Counted from the stretch's first letter, positions 1 to 8,971 are shown. The stretch: 64,000 nt of DNA from Acidobacteriota bacterium (GCA_016196065.1 JACPYL010000008.1:248001-312000), one strand, 5' to 3'. The notes: generated by a model not told the origin, from the letters alone. Made by a program: numbers and translations.

Positions 1-49
1 TTGCGTCTGAGCCGGGTGCCGCATAACTTTAGGGCGCCCCAGACATTCG

Positions 50-355
50 CCTGGTGCCCCAGGTTCGCGCCCCATACGAACGGTCGATCTCACGATGCTC
101 TGTTCTTGGGGCGCTAACCTGGGTTTCAACAATTTCAAATCGGGCGCCGCCGACAAGTCTGCTCGCGGATCGGGCCGGATCGATAGTATCCGCAGGTCGC
201 GAAACATAGTAAGAAAACTACACCCGCCAAACCTCGTGGTAAAGGAGTCGTCGGTTGGACGGGTCGGTTCGCTGTGCCCCAGGTTAGCGCCCCAAAAATC
301 GGGGCAATCTAGATTTCCGAACTTAGAGACGGGGGCGCGAACCTGGGGCACCAGG
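50..355. repeat. Nested inverted repeat element
   Basis: Two perfect inverted pairs are nested here. The outer arms are 24 bases each (50-73 and 332-355, core GGTGCCCCAGGTTCGCGCCC). The inner arms are 18 bases each (106-123 and 278-295, core CCCAGGTTAGCGCCCC). Inner and outer arms are variants of one unit, so four copies are arranged as a palindrome around about 150 bases of unique sequence. No convincing gene lies inside. Such GC-rich palindromes are common between genes in acidobacterial-type genomes. Whether this is a mobile (MITE-like) unit cannot be told from one copy. Confidence 0.75.
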
Positions 356-372
356 CACCAGGCGGCGGCCAG

Positions 373-399
373 CCATTCGCAAAATGCGCGAAAGAATGG
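373..399. repeat. Imperfect hairpin repeat (CCATTC/GAATGG)
   Basis: Arms CCATTC (373-378) and GAATGG (394-399) enclose a loop rich in GCG and CGC. A run of GGGCACC and GCCACC motifs follows. It sits just past the end of the neighbouring minus-strand gene and resembles the dispersed hairpin at 930-960. Confidence 0.4.
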
Positions 400-432
400 G
401 GCACCCGCGAGCCACCTGGGCCACCCACCTTC

Positions 433-834
433 TTAGCCAATTAACTTCTTTCGGAAATGAGGTCCGTTTGGAAGTGGGGCCAAAACGAGGGTCGGGAATA
501 TTCCGAACGCCTTGTCAAACTGGCCGTGTGCTTGTCCCTCTGTATTCATCTCTTGTCCCGACAGTTTCAGGAATTCATGGGAAAACGAAACGTGCGCTTC
601 ACCGTAGCGGTCCCAATGTCCTTCTGCTCTCTTGATTTCACCTGAACGCCTTAGCTCTTGCACAAAGGTACGATCTGCCCGCAGTTGCAAGACGCAATTC
701 TCGCCGTTCCCATCAAACCCATAGGTTCCTGCTAGAACCCCATAGTCGTAATTGCTCGCGGTGTTATACCAGAACCCAAACAAGACAATTGCGAGAATGA
801 GCCCCGGCCCCCAAAACGCACGAATGGCTTTCAT
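433..834 (-). CDS. Small membrane-anchored protein of unknown function
   Basis: A 133-residue protein. An N-terminal hydrophobic segment (about residues 5-23) could be an uncleaved signal anchor. The rest is soluble and contains a tyrosine- and glycine-rich stretch (YDYGVLAGTYGFDG), suggesting a small secreted or periplasmic beta domain. I do not recognise a named family. The internal methionine was chosen as start because GGAGG lies eight bases upstream of it; the more upstream ATG, five codons earlier, overlaps that ribosome-binding site. It is transcribed away from the large secreted protein at 1300 and is followed by the repeat region at 50-399. A lineage-specific hypothetical is the safest label. 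Confidence 0.6.
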   Translation of the reverse strand: MKAIRAFWGPGLILAIVLFGFWYNTASNYDYGVLAGTYGFDGNGENCVLQLRADRTFVQELRRSGEIKRAEGHWDRYGEAHVSFSHEFLKLSGQEMNTEGQAHGQFDKAFGIFPTLVLAPLPNGPHFRKKLIG

Positions 835-929
835 ATTGGGTTCCTCCACGTGGAGGTTTAATCCACGAACCCCATTTGATCGTCTGGAGCGGGTGGCCCA
901 CCTCTTCCACCCACATATTAACTCGGGGA

Positions 930-960
930 CCCATTTCTCGCGCTCTTTGCGAGAAGTGGG
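930..960. repeat. Hairpin repeat, 12-bp arms
   Basis: The arms CCCATTTCTCGC (930-941) and GCGAGAAGTGGG (949-960) pair over 12 bases with one wobble, around a seven-base loop. It resembles a degenerate relative of the 373-399 hairpin. Confidence 0.6.
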
Positions 961-1144
961 CAGTGATGCTGTCTGCGGCGAAGGGCTTTGTTACCTGGGC
1001 GGCGGGCAGCCACTTCTTGATCTTGAGAACAAACCAGCCGTCCACCGTCACCGGACCACCTCGGCCAACACACACGCTCTGAAAAGCTGTTTCCATCGCG
1101 CGATCTGGTTCACCGTACAGCGTGAGGGTTCGCCAACACTTTTC

Positions 1145-1171
1145 TTGACAGCCCAGCATTTTCGATATAAA
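1145..1171 (+). promoter_or_regulatory. Candidate sigma-70-like promoter
   Basis: A perfect TTGACA (1145-1150) is followed after 15 bases by TATAAA (1166-1171), slightly shorter than the usual 16-18 base spacing. It would give a leader of roughly 120 bases for the secreted protein starting at 1300. Confidence 0.4.
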
Positions 1172-1299
1172 ACGGTGCCTGTTATTTTGCGGCAACGCTT
1201 GGGCTGCCGATAACTTCGATAACATCTCCGGCTTACAGTCCATACCTTCCGCCCGGCCCCGATTTTCGACACTCGTCTGCTTCTTGAAAGGTCCTTACT

Positions 1300-4200
1300 A
1301 TGTCGTCGCATCTGGCTAGAACTGTCTTGTCCCTGTTGTGCATCATCTACTGGTTTCCTTCCACTGGATTTGCCGGCACCATCATTCATGTGCCAGCGGA
1401 TCAGCCGACTATTCAGGCCGGCATTGATGCCGCCTCCAACGGTGACACGGTACAAGTTTCGGCCGGGACCTATCACGAAAACATCGATTTCTATGGGAAG
1501 GCCATCACCGTAACCAGTGAGAAGGGTCCGGGGCTGACGGTCATTGACGGCGGGCAACCTTATTACTCGACTGTGAACTTCATTTCCAATGAAACCACTA
1601 CGTCAGTCCTGAGTGGCTTCGCGATTCAGAATTCCAACAATCAAGTTATCTATATCTCGAACTCATCGCCGACGATCCGATGGAATGTGATTTCGGGGGG
1701 ATCGCAAAGCTATACAAACGGCCTCTACGTACAAGGGGGTGCCCCGGTGATCCAAAACAACCTGATCGTTGGAAACCGGCAAAGCGGCATCACCGTGTAC
1801 AGCGACAACGGTATCCAGATTACTGGCAACCTCGTCGCAGGCAATGCAGTGGGTGTGGCTTTGAATTATTCGAACGGCACCGATGTCGTCCAGCAGAACA
1901 CGATCGCCGGAAATTCCAGCACCGGTTTCGCCGCCTACTCTTTCGGCAATAGTCTAAACCTGATACAGAATCTGGTTCTGGGGAACGTAGGTGTGGGGAT
2001 TTATCTCGCCGGCGGTCCGGGGCCCCTGACCATGGTGAATAACACGGTCACCGATAATCAGCCGGGATGCTGCGGATCAGGCGCGAGTGAGATTGTCATC
2101 AGCGAGGTCTCCAGTCAGGTTACGTTGCAGAATAACCTTTTCATCGCGACCGGGAGCGGAGGTGCCCTTTGGTGCCAGCAATATTTGAGCGCTCCAGTTT
2201 TTACGAATAATGACGTGTTTTCGGCCGGCAATGCTGCCTACGGCGGAGCCTGCCAGGACCTGACAGGCACGGATGGCAACCAGTCGACTGACCCCTTGTT
2301 TGTCGATTTGCTGAGCGACAACGTTCATCTTCAAGCTGGTTCCCCGATGATCAATGCCGGCACCAACGCTGCCTCTCCGCAGCCGACCGTTGACTACGAT
2401 GGGGACCCGCGGGTCGCCGGTGGAACCGTGGACATCGGGGTAGACGAGTATTCCAAGAAACCGACGGTAGCAATTTCATTGTCAGCCTTGCACTTCGCGG
2501 GACAGCAGGTTGGGACTACTAGTTCTCCGCAGGTCGTGACGCTTACCAACAACGGAAAAACGGCAATCCCTCTGAATCTGATCGCAACCGGCCCAAGTTT
2601 TGCGCAGACCAATAACTGTGCGGCGACCCTGCCTGCGAGTAGTAGTTGCCGGATCAGCGTAACCTTCAGCCCGCTAGGCGGAGGAGCGATCGGTAGCGCG
2701 CTCGGAATTTTCACGGATGCGAGTGCGAATCCCAAGTCGGTCACCTTGATCGGAACCGGACTCGCTCCGCAAGTGCAGTTCAATGGCAATTTTTATTTCT
2801 ACAATCAGGTCATCGGCACACAAGTTACCCAGGCGGGAACATTGACGAACGTGGGGCAGGCGCCGCTTTCCATCAGCAATATCGCGTACACAGGCGCCAC
2901 CGATTTCTCGGAAAGCAACGATTGCCCGATCCAACCCAATGTGCTCGCGATCGGCGCAGCCTGTACGATCAGCATCACGTTCGCGCCGACAATAACGGGA
3001 TATGAATACGGCAATATCACCGTGACTGACAACGCGCAGCCGAACACCCAGTCGATCAACATCAACGGCAGCAGTGTGAGCGCGGGCATTCCAATTCTCA
3101 ATCCAACCTCACTGACATTCCCAACCACGATCATCGGACAAAGCAGCCCCCCTCAGACGGCGACCTTGACGAATACGGGGACCGGGCCGCTCGGTATTCA
3201 GCAAATTTATTCTTACAATGATTTTCCCCAAACCAATGACTGCCCCGCCTACCTGGCAGTGAACGCAAGTTGCACGCTGACAGTCACTTTTACGCCCACC
3301 AATCAGGGCAATGAGAATGGATACTTGTCGATCAGTACCGATAGTGCGTACTTCCAGGTTTCGCTGAATGCCACTGGGACAGGGCAAGCGCCCGTTCCGA
3401 CTGTCTCGTCACTGTCTCTTGCCAGCGTAGCCGCGGGATCTCCCGATACGTCAATGACGCTGACTGGGACCGGGTTCACCTATAACTCTCGCGTGCTTTG
3501 GAATAGCGTTGCTTTGCCTTACTCCTCGAACTATGGAAACACGCAGATCTACTTTACGATTCCGGCGGCAAATCTTGCGAATGCAGGTGTCGCCCAGATC
3601 TCCGTGTTCACTCCCCAGCCGGGCGGAGGCACATCGAGTACGCTGCCTTTCACCGTCTATACGCCGATCAACTATGCACAACAGGCGGTCGCCTATAAGT
3701 ACCGCGCAATTACGGGGACGAATTTGAATCTCTCCTACTACAATGGAGCGAATATCGATTCTCCCTTCCCGATTCAATATGGCGGCGGCAGCTATACCAC
3801 GATGACTGTTGCCGGGAGCGGAACGATTTCGTTCTCTAATTTTGTATACCCCTACAATTCGCCGCTTCCAACGGGTCAAACTCAGACCCTGATTGCTCCT
3901 TTCTGGACGTCGCTCTATCCGTGGAGCTCGGGCAGCGACAACAACGTCTTCTGGGCTGTAACGGGGACGGCACCCAACCGGCAGCTGGTCGTGGAGTGGC
4001 GGAATATTCCTTATTGCTGCAACAGTCGCGCTGGCACGGTTAAGTTTGAGGTCGTGTTCTTTGAAGGCAGCAGCAACGTCCAATTCAACTACGCGGACAC
4101 TGTCTTTGGCGGAACGGATGGCTCTAACGACAACGGAGCCACCGCCACCGTGGGCGTTCAGGTGACCTCCAATCTGGCCACTCAATTTAGCTTCGACACT

Positions 4201-4860
4201 CCATCCCTGGCAGGAAAAACGTCCTTGCTATGGTTTCCAAGTGCGCCCACGGTGACCGTCTCCGCAAGCACTCTGGACTTTGGCTACCACAAGATCGGCA
4301 GCCCAAGTCGTCCGCAGAAGTTTACGCTGACCAATGGCGGACTGGTCGCTGCGAACATTACGGACATAAGCTTGTCGAATGCCGACTTCTCGCAAACGAA
4401 TGATTGCGGTACGACGGTCGATCCGGGAAAGAGTTGCACGTTCCTGGTGCGGTTTAGTCCCAGTCAGCCATTTGCAGAGACGGCGACACTTTCTATCACG
4501 GATAATGGAATGAACAGTCCGCAGACCGTGAATTTGAGTGGGATTGGGGCGATCCAACCGATCGTCGTATTCCCGATTCAATTGAACTTCGGGGGTGTGA
4601 CAGTAGGCCAGAGCAGCACGCTTCCGGTGACACTCGCAAACGCTGCCAACACCAAGTTGACGATCCAGCAGATCACGGCGTCCGAAGCAGCGTTTGTTGC
4701 GAACAGTAATTGCGGCGTTTCGCTTGCTCCTGGGGCGAGCTGCACGGTGAATGTCACATTCACTCCGACGAGGCCCGGCAATGCGACTGCCAAGCTGGTA
4801 ATGGGACTGAACGGAAAGGCGGTTGTTCCGGAGGCGAAGTTGGTGGGGAACGGCCAATAA
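1300..4860 (+). CDS. Giant secreted right-handed beta-helix / choice-of-anchor D protein
   Basis: A 1186-residue exported protein. A signal peptide occupies roughly residues 1-25. Residues about 28-385 form a right-handed parallel beta-helix, shown by repeated short N-, G- and V-rich strands and the opening motif PADQPTIQAGIDAASNGD. Five choice-of-anchor D (ASH/HYDIN-like Ig) repeats follow: three at about 388-695 and two at about 960-1186. Each has the pattern L-x-F-G/A ... V-T-L-T-N ... NC ... C-x-I/V-x-V-x-F-x-P. An IPT/TIG-like domain (about 696-785) and an unassigned beta-rich region (about 786-960) lie between them. The beta-helix suggests carbohydrate binding or surface attachment, but no catalytic motif was identified. 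A promoter lies upstream and a strong terminator follows. It probably acts at the cell surface or outside. Confidence 0.85.
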   Translation: MSSHLARTVLSLLCIIYWFPSTGFAGTIIHVPADQPTIQAGIDAASNGDTVQVSAGTYHENIDFYGKAITVTSEKGPGLTVIDGGQPYYSTVNFISNETTTSVLSGFAIQNSNNQVIYISNSSPTIRWNVISGGSQSYTNGLYVQGGAPVIQNNLIVGNRQSGITVYSDNGIQITGNLVAGNAVGVALNYSNGTDVVQQNTIAGNSSTGFAAYSFGNSLNLIQNLVLGNVGVGIYLAGGPGPLTMVNNTVTDNQPGCCGSGASEIVISEVSSQVTLQNNLFIATGSGGALWCQQYLSAPVFTNNDVFSAGNAAYGGACQDLTGTDGNQSTDPLFVDLLSDNVHLQAGSPMINAGTNAASPQPTVDYDGDPRVAGGTVDIGVDEYSKKPTVAISLSALHFAGQQVGTTSSPQVVTLTNNGKTAIPLNLIATGPSFAQTNNCAATLPASSSCRISVTFSPLGGGAIGSALGIFTDASANPKSVTLIGTGLAPQVQFNGNFYFYNQVIGTQVTQAGTLTNVGQAPLSISNIAYTGATDFSESNDCPIQPNVLAIGAACTISITFAPTITGYEYGNITVTDNAQPNTQSININGSSVSAGIPILNPTSLTFPTTIIGQSSPPQTATLTNTGTGPLGIQQIYSYNDFPQTNDCPAYLAVNASCTLTVTFTPTNQGNENGYLSISTDSAYFQVSLNATGTGQAPVPTVSSLSLASVAAGSPDTSMTLTGTGFTYNSRVLWNSVALPYSSNYGNTQIYFTIPAANLANAGVAQISVFTPQPGGGTSSTLPFTVYTPINYAQQAVAYKYRAITGTNLNLSYYNGANIDSPFPIQYGGGSYTTMTVAGSGTISFSNFVYPYNSPLPTGQTQTLIAPFWTSLYPWSSGSDNNVFWAVTGTAPNRQLVVEWRNIPYCCNSRAGTVKFEVVFFEGSSNVQFNYADTVFGGTDGSNDNGATATVGVQVTSNLATQFSFDTPSLAGKTSLLWFPSAPTVTVSASTLDFGYHKIGSPSRPQKFTLTNGGLVAANITDISLSNADFSQTNDCGTTVDPGKSCTFLVRFSPSQPFAETATLSITDNGMNSPQTVNLSGIGAIQPIVVFPIQLNFGGVTVGQSSTLPVTLANAANTKLTIQQITASEAAFVANSNCGVSLAPGASCTVNVTFTPTRPGNATAKLVMGLNGKAVVPEAKLVGNGQ

Positions 4861-4883
4861 CAACCGAGTCGCTGTCGGGTGGA

Positions 4884-4920
4884 GGGCTTCGCGCGACCTT
4901 CGCGGAGCCCTTTTTCTTTT
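4884..4920 (+). terminator. Rho-independent terminator
   Basis: A 10-bp stem (GGGCTTCGCG at 4884-4893 with CGCGGAGCCC at 4901-4910, one G-T wobble) has a seven-base loop and is followed by TTTTTCTTTT. It ends transcription of the giant secreted protein. Confidence 0.85.
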
Positions 4921-4981
4921 CGCTATTTTCAGCTTCTCTCAAGGTTTGGAATTTCTTGCGGTGACGTGGTAAACGTGAAAG

Positions 4982-5395
4982 ATGAAATTCCACACGGAAT
5001 ATCTGACGTTTCACACCAAAACCAAACGTGCTTATGTCCACCTGACCCCGCAAGTCGAAGGGATTCTTAAGAAGTCCGGCATCAAAGACGGGATGGTGCT
5101 GGTTTCGGCGATGCACATCACGGCGGGCGTATACGTGAATGACAATGAGAGTGGGTTGATCGCGGATATCGACCAGTGGCTGGAGGGGCTGGCGCCGTTT
5201 AGTCCCGACTACCAGCATCATCAGACGGGTGAAGATAACGGTGACTCGCATCTGAAGGCTCTCCTTATTCATCATGAAGTCATCGTACCGATCACGAACG
5301 GCAAGTTGGATTTCGGCACTTGGCAGCGAATCTTCTACGCCGAGTTCGACGGGCAACGCGACAAGCGCGTCATCGTCAAGGTGATGGGAGAGTAG
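4982..5395 (+). CDS. yjbQ: YjbQ family protein (UPF0047)
   Basis: A 137-residue protein covering the whole YjbQ/UPF0047 family. The conserved histidine and acidic clusters are present: [12 protein letters not shown] near residue 45 and [17 protein letters not shown] near residue 80, followed by HHE. Some family members show weak thiamine-phosphate synthase activity, hence the usual database name, but the physiological role is unsettled. It is probably a soluble homotrimer. The gene stands alone between a terminator upstream and a DUF4337 gene about 70 bases downstream. Confidence 0.9.
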   Translation: MKFHTEYLTFHTKTKRAYVHLTPQVEGILKKSGIKDGMVLVSAMHITAGVYVNDNESGLIADIDQWLEGLAPFSPDYQHHQTGEDNGDSHLKALLIHHEVIVPITNGKLDFGTWQRIFYAEFDGQRDKRVIVKVMGE

Positions 5396-5468
5396 GGCAA
5401 GGTTTGCGGTTCGGGGCAGAGGTTTGAATTTACAATTCTGAGATTGCCTTCACGGGAGAGAGACATTC

Positions 5469-6011
5469 ATGTCAGAGGAATTGCACGAGCTACACGAACA
5501 TGCGGAACATGCGAAGCACAATCCGAGCCTTGCTCCAGTCACGCTCACGATGGCTGTGCTGGCGGTTCTGGTGGCCACCGTTTCCCTGCTTGGACACCGC
5601 ACCAGCACCGAAGAAGTGATCCTGCAAAACAAGGTCACCGATCAGTGGGGCTACTACCAGGCAAAGAATATCCGCCGCCATACCGACGAGTTGTTTGCCG
5701 ATTTGACCACCGTGATTGCAACCAAGAACGCGGAAGAAGCGACGAAGCTGCAGGAAAAGTATCGTGCGGAAGCCGACCGCTATCGCGACGAGCAGAAGGA
5801 GTTGGACGCCAAGGCGCGCGAACTGGAGCAGGAAGCGGATCTCGCGCATCGAAAGACCGACCGGTTCGATCTCGCGGAAGTGTTCCTGGAGATTGCGCTG
5901 GTGATTACTTCGATTACGCTACTTTCCGGAAAACGGCTGTTCTGGTATCTGGGCCTGCTGCTTGGAAGCGTGGGAATACTAGCCTCAGCTTCGGCTTTGC
6001 TCGTGAAGTGA
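5469..6011 (+). CDS. DUF4337 family membrane protein
   Basis: A 180-residue protein matching the DUF4337 layout. A histidine- and glutamate-rich N-terminus (EELHELHEHAEHAKHN) is followed by a transmembrane helix (about 22-43). Next comes a conserved stretch with DQWGYYQAKNIRRH and a long charged coiled coil (about 80-135). Two more transmembrane helices lie at the C-terminus (about 138-155 and 158-178). The family function is unknown. GGGAGAGA precedes the start, which fixes it. The protein should sit in the inner membrane with the coiled coil on one face. Confidence 0.85.
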   Translation: MSEELHELHEHAEHAKHNPSLAPVTLTMAVLAVLVATVSLLGHRTSTEEVILQNKVTDQWGYYQAKNIRRHTDELFADLTTVIATKNAEEATKLQEKYRAEADRYRDEQKELDAKARELEQEADLAHRKTDRFDLAEVFLEIALVITSITLLSGKRLFWYLGLLLGSVGILASASALLVK

Positions 6012-6029
6012 CTTGGTACCCCCCAAGGA

Positions 6030-6047
6030 GGCGCGGCAAGCCGCGTC
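6030..6047. repeat. REP-type hairpin GGCGCGGC-AA-GCCGCGTC
   Basis: Eight-base arms with one wobble and an AA loop, followed by TCTAC. A relative with GAGGC/GCCTC arms and the same trailing TC occurs at 12584-12601, so this is a dispersed family. Confidence 0.55.
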
Positions 6048-6182
6048 TCTACTACAGTCTTGCCGACTCCAGTTCGGTTGCGACGCCCCCCTCTCAGGAC
6101 TTTCATTCCGATTTTGCCTCCTGGAAAGCGCGTATCTCCCTGTTGCACAACACGTTGCTGGCGTAGCTTAATCACGTTCAAA

Positions 6183-6198
6183 TGTGACAGGGGTCACG
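6183..6198. promoter_or_regulatory. CRP/FNR-like dyad TGTGA-N6-TCACG
   Basis: TGTGACAGGGGTCACG matches nine of ten positions of the canonical TGTGA-N6-TCACA half-sites. It lies 155 bases upstream of the cytochrome c gene. Similar dyads occur at 16049, 16094, 37615 and 53299. Regulation by a CRP/FNR-family protein is inferred. Confidence 0.4.
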
Positions 6199-6353
6199 GC
6201 GGGTGGACCTCTTACTGTTGAAACTTACCTCAGCGCAGAAATGCAACAGGTGACATCAGAAACGAAGGTAATTGCAAAGATTCACAACAGGTTGTCAGCC
6301 CGGCACGACGGGGCACTGCGCAAAGTAAACATTTTTGAAAGGACAACGCACTC

Positions 6354-6671
6354 ATGAAGACAACGAAGGTCGTAATGATGGTCCTGGTGATCGCGGTGGC
6401 ACTGTTCATTCTTATCCCGAGCCTGGCTTGGGCCGAAGACGGCGCTGGTCTGTACAAAGCGAAATGCGCAATGTGTCATGGTCCAGACGGCGCAGGCAAA
6501 CCGGCCGCCAAGATTCCGAGCCTGGTTGCACCAGAAGTTAAAGCAAAGTCGGATGACGACATCACGAAATTTCTGGCCAGCAACGCGAAGCATGCGGGCG
6601 TGGCGAAGGCGCTGACACCGGACCAGACCAAGGCCGTCATCGCGTACGTTCGCGACTTGCAGAAGAAGTAA
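6354..6671 (+). CDS. Small periplasmic c-type cytochrome (cytochrome c6/c553-like)
   Basis: A 105-residue precursor. Residues 1-27 are a Sec signal peptide ending LAWA. The mature part has one haem site (CAMCH, about residues 39-43) and a C-terminal helix ending in AYVRDLQKK, typical of class I mono-haem cytochromes. A downstream methionine in the SLVAPEVKA to GVAKALT region is not obvious, so the axial ligand is uncertain. AAAGGA lies 11 bases upstream of the start. It precedes the HybA/HybB-like genes but is separated from them by 339 bases and a terminator. It may still be the electron partner of that membrane module. Confidence 0.85.
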   Translation: MKTTKVVMMVLVIAVALFILIPSLAWAEDGAGLYKAKCAMCHGPDGAGKPAAKIPSLVAPEVKAKSDDDITKFLASNAKHAGVAKALTPDQTKAVIAYVRDLQKK

Positions 6672-7010
6672 CGGATCGACTGTTCTGCTTCGCTCTCCGC
6701 TGCCAACCTGGAAGTGGTAGCGGGGAGACTGCGGGAGGTGATTCGTTATGCCGTCATGCGGTGGAAACGAACTCATCCTAAAGAACGGCGGCTCTGAGAT
6801 TCTGGAGAGCCGGCGAATCACCCTTCCGCTAGATAGAGAACGGTCTGCCCAGGCCTTGTGGGGAAGCCAAGGCCCGGGCTTTTTACTGGCCGCGGGCTGG
6901 ACTTACCCCCTTCCGGCTCGCGGCTGTCACTTCGCTACAGCCATCCCCAACGCCTACATATCATCCGCGGGCGCGGACTCCCTGTCCCGAAGTGGCTGGG
7001 AGAATTTGCC
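6672..7010. other. Intergenic region with terminator
   Basis: 339 bases between the cytochrome and hybA-like genes. It holds a small CTCCGCT/AGCGGGGAG hairpin near 6690-6730 and the terminator at 6847-6884. No gene or recognised riboswitch was found. Confidence 0.5.
6847..6884 (+). terminator. Rho-independent terminator between cytochrome and hybA-like gene
   Basis: The arms GCCCAGGCCTTG (6847-6858) and CAAGGCCCGGGC (6868-6879) form a 12-bp stem with one mismatch and a nine-base loop, followed by TTTTT. It lies 127 bases before the hybA-like start, so it may end the cytochrome transcript or attenuate read-through into the redox operon. Confidence 0.65.
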
Positions 7011-7799
7011 ATGAGCAAGGCTATCCTTTATGACGCAACGCTCTGCATCAACTGCAAGCAGTGCGAGGCGGCATGTGCCGAGAAAAACCATCTTGGTTAC
7101 AGCGACCCCGTCGCTGCGGAAGATCGGCAATCCGAACACAAGTTCACAGTCGTTCTAAACAAGAACGAGAAGTACATGCGTCGGCTTTGCATGAACTGCG
7201 GGGATCCCGCTTGCGCATCGGTGTGCCCGGTAGCCGCTCTGAAGAAGACCGCGGAAGGCCCCGTTACCTACGACGCGGGACGGTGCATGGGATGCCGTTA
7301 CTGCATGGTCGCTTGCCCCTTCAACGTGCCGAAATATGAGTGGAGCAAACTGGCGCCGCGCGTGCGCAAGTGCGATATGTGCTCCGACCGTGTGCTGGCG
7401 GGCGAGCCAACGGCCTGTGCAGGGATCTGCCCCACGGGAGCCACGAAGTTTGGCGATCGCGACGAACTGATCACGGAAGCGCAAAAGCGGCTGCACGACA
7501 ATCCCACCAACTACGTCAACCACATCTATGGATTGAATGAAGTGGGCGGAACCTCTGTCCTGTTGCTTTCGAGCGTGGGATTCGATGAGTTTGGATACCG
7601 CCCCGACCTGACGCGCGATCCCCTCCCCTTATTTACGTATCGAGTGCTGTCACGAATTCCCGATTTCATCCCGCTGGGCGGGATGGTGCTGGGAGGCGTG
7701 TGGTGGATCACGCACCGCCGGGAGGAAGTTGCAGCGGCAGAAGAACCCGCAAAACAAAATGTCTTTTATCCGCGTAGCGATGACAGGGGACCGAAATGA
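7011..7799 (+). CDS. HybA-like 16-Cys (four 4Fe-4S) ferredoxin subunit
   Basis: A 262-residue iron-sulfur protein with exactly sixteen cysteines in four motifs: C12/15/18/22, C60/63/68/72, C92/95/98/102 and C121/124/136/140. This is the ferredoxin subunit of NrfD/HybB-type membrane redox complexes (HybA, DmsB, PsrB relatives). A hydrophobic segment near residues 225-243 (FIPLGGMVLGGVWWIT) could anchor the C-terminus, as in HybA. No Tat or Sec signal is present, so it either faces the cytoplasm or is exported with a partner. GGGAGAA precedes the chosen ATG; longer in-frame starts add a low-complexity extension. The stop overlaps the next start as ATGA. No hydrogenase or molybdoenzyme catalytic subunit is nearby. 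Confidence 0.85.
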   Translation: MSKAILYDATLCINCKQCEAACAEKNHLGYSDPVAAEDRQSEHKFTVVLNKNEKYMRRLCMNCGDPACASVCPVAALKKTAEGPVTYDAGRCMGCRYCMVACPFNVPKYEWSKLAPRVRKCDMCSDRVLAGEPTACAGICPTGATKFGDRDELITEAQKRLHDNPTNYVNHIYGLNEVGGTSVLLLSSVGFDEFGYRPDLTRDPLPLFTYRVLSRIPDFIPLGGMVLGGVWWITHRREEVAAAEEPAKQNVFYPRSDDRGPK

Positions 7800-8971
7800 A
7801 GATGAAGATCACATTCTGGAAAATCGTCTTCCTGTTTCTAATGGCGGCGGGTGTCTGCGCGACCTACGTCCGTTTCGCCAAAGGCCTGGGCGCAGCGACC
7901 AATTTGAGCGACCAGTTCCCCTGGGGCATCTGGGTCGGTTTCGATGTACTCTGCGGCGTGATGCTGGCCGCGGGCGGGTTCACGCTCACGGCAGCCGTTC
8001 ACATTCTCAATATCAAGCGCCTGAAGCCCATCGTGCGGCCGACGATTCTCACTGCGTTCCTGGGCTACGTGCTGGTTTCGATTGCCCTGATGTTCGATCT
8101 CGGAAAGCCCTACAACATATGGCATCCCCTGATCATGCGGAACCCGCACTCGGTGATGTTTGAAGTTGCGTATTGCGTGATGTTGTACACGACTGTGCTG
8201 AGTCTGGAGTTTTCTCCGATTGTCCTCGAGCACTTCAATTTACAGAAACCGTTGAAGATTGTTCGCGCGGTTCTGATCCCGCTGGTGATCGGCGGTGTCA
8301 TCCTCTCCACGTTGCACCAGTCTTCGCTAGGGACGCTCTACCTGATCATGCCAGGGAAATTGCATCCGTTCTGGTATACACCGCTGCTGCCGGTGTTCTT
8401 TTTCTTGTCGGCGATTGCGGTCGGGCTGGCGATGACGATCTTTGAATCGTCCATGAGCGCCAAGCACTTTGGACGTCAGCTGGAATTACCGATCATCCAG
8501 GAACTCGGACGCGTACTGCTGGTGGTGCTGGGCGTGATTGCCATCCTGCGCTTCGAGGACCTGCTTCATCGCGGGATGCTCGCACAAACGCTCAAGCCAA
8601 GCTATGAGATGTACCTGTTCTGGCTGGAGATTTCCTTGAGTGCCGTGTTACCGCTAATCCTCTTGACGCAGAAGAAAATACGTTCGAGCGCCGGCGGCCT
8701 GTACGTGATTGCAGTGCTGGTCGTGCTCGGATTCATCACGAATCGACTGAATGTGAGTATCACGGGGTTGGAGGCATCGGCCGGGATGCACTACGTCCCG
8801 AAGTGGCCGGAACTGGCGATCACGGGAGCCATCATCGCTGCCGGATTTGCGCTGTTTGGGCTGGCCGCGAAGTATCTGCCCATCTTCCCCGCTGAAGAGC
8901 ATCACGCACTCGCGCAACCGGAACCAGAACGGGTGGCAGGTGCTGGGACGTTCGTCCATGCCGGAGACTGA
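7796..8971 (+). CDS. HybB/NrfD-family quinone-interacting membrane subunit
   Basis: A 391-residue polytopic protein with about ten transmembrane helices. It has the NrfD/HybB signature PWGIWVGFDVLCGVMLAAGG near residue 43 and the HQSSLGTLYLI motif typical of HybB near residue 170. Family members exchange electrons with the quinone pool without haem, working with a four-cluster ferredoxin. Here it is translationally coupled to the HybA-like gene upstream (ATGA overlap) and overlaps the sensor kinase downstream by 14 bases. The complex probably links the membrane quinone pool to an unidentified periplasmic donor or acceptor. Confidence 0.87.
   Translation: MKMKITFWKIVFLFLMAAGVCATYVRFAKGLGAATNLSDQFPWGIWVGFDVLCGVMLAAGGFTLTAAVHILNIKRLKPIVRPTILTAFLGYVLVSIALMFDLGKPYNIWHPLIMRNPHSVMFEVAYCVMLYTTVLSLEFSPIVLEHFNLQKPLKIVRAVLIPLVIGGVILSTLHQSSLGTLYLIMPGKLHPFWYTPLLPVFFFLSAIAVGLAMTIFESSMSAKHFGRQLELPIIQELGRVLLVVLGVIAILRFEDLLHRGMLAQTLKPSYEMYLFWLEISLSAVLPLILLTQKKIRSSAGGLYVIAVLVVLGFITNRLNVSITGLEASAGMHYVPKWPELAITGAIIAAGFALFGLAAKYLPIFPAEEHHALAQPEPERVAGAGTFVHAGD

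Larger units (their letters stand above)
835..1299. other. Intergenic region, 465 bp
   Basis: This stretch lies between two divergent genes. It holds a hairpin at 930-960 with 12-base arms (one G-T wobble) and a candidate promoter at 1145-1171. A 159-codon minus-strand frame (764-1243) crosses it, but that frame runs through the hairpin and into the neighbouring gene, so it was not called. No other supported gene is seen. Confidence 0.5.
6012..6353. other. Intergenic region before the redox cluster
   Basis: 342 bases without a gene. It contains a short REP-type hairpin (6030-6047) and a CRP/FNR-like dyad (6183-6198). The rest shows no clear structure. Confidence 0.5.

Noticed and set aside
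764-1243. A 159-codon minus-strand frame between the first two genes
   Set aside because: It crosses the 930-960 hairpin and overlaps the small membrane protein gene. It has no ribosome-binding site and no recognisable motif.
6794-6825. CTGAGA ... ACCCTT, similar to parts of a TPP riboswitch
   Set aside because: The required GAACCTGATCTGG part and the outer stem are absent. A neighbouring thiamine gene is also lacking (YjbQ is further upstream and in another transcript).
6858-7010. Longer N-terminus for the HybA-like protein
   Set aside because: The extension carries no signal or Tat motif, starts inside the terminator hairpin, and the internal ATG has its own GGGAGAA.
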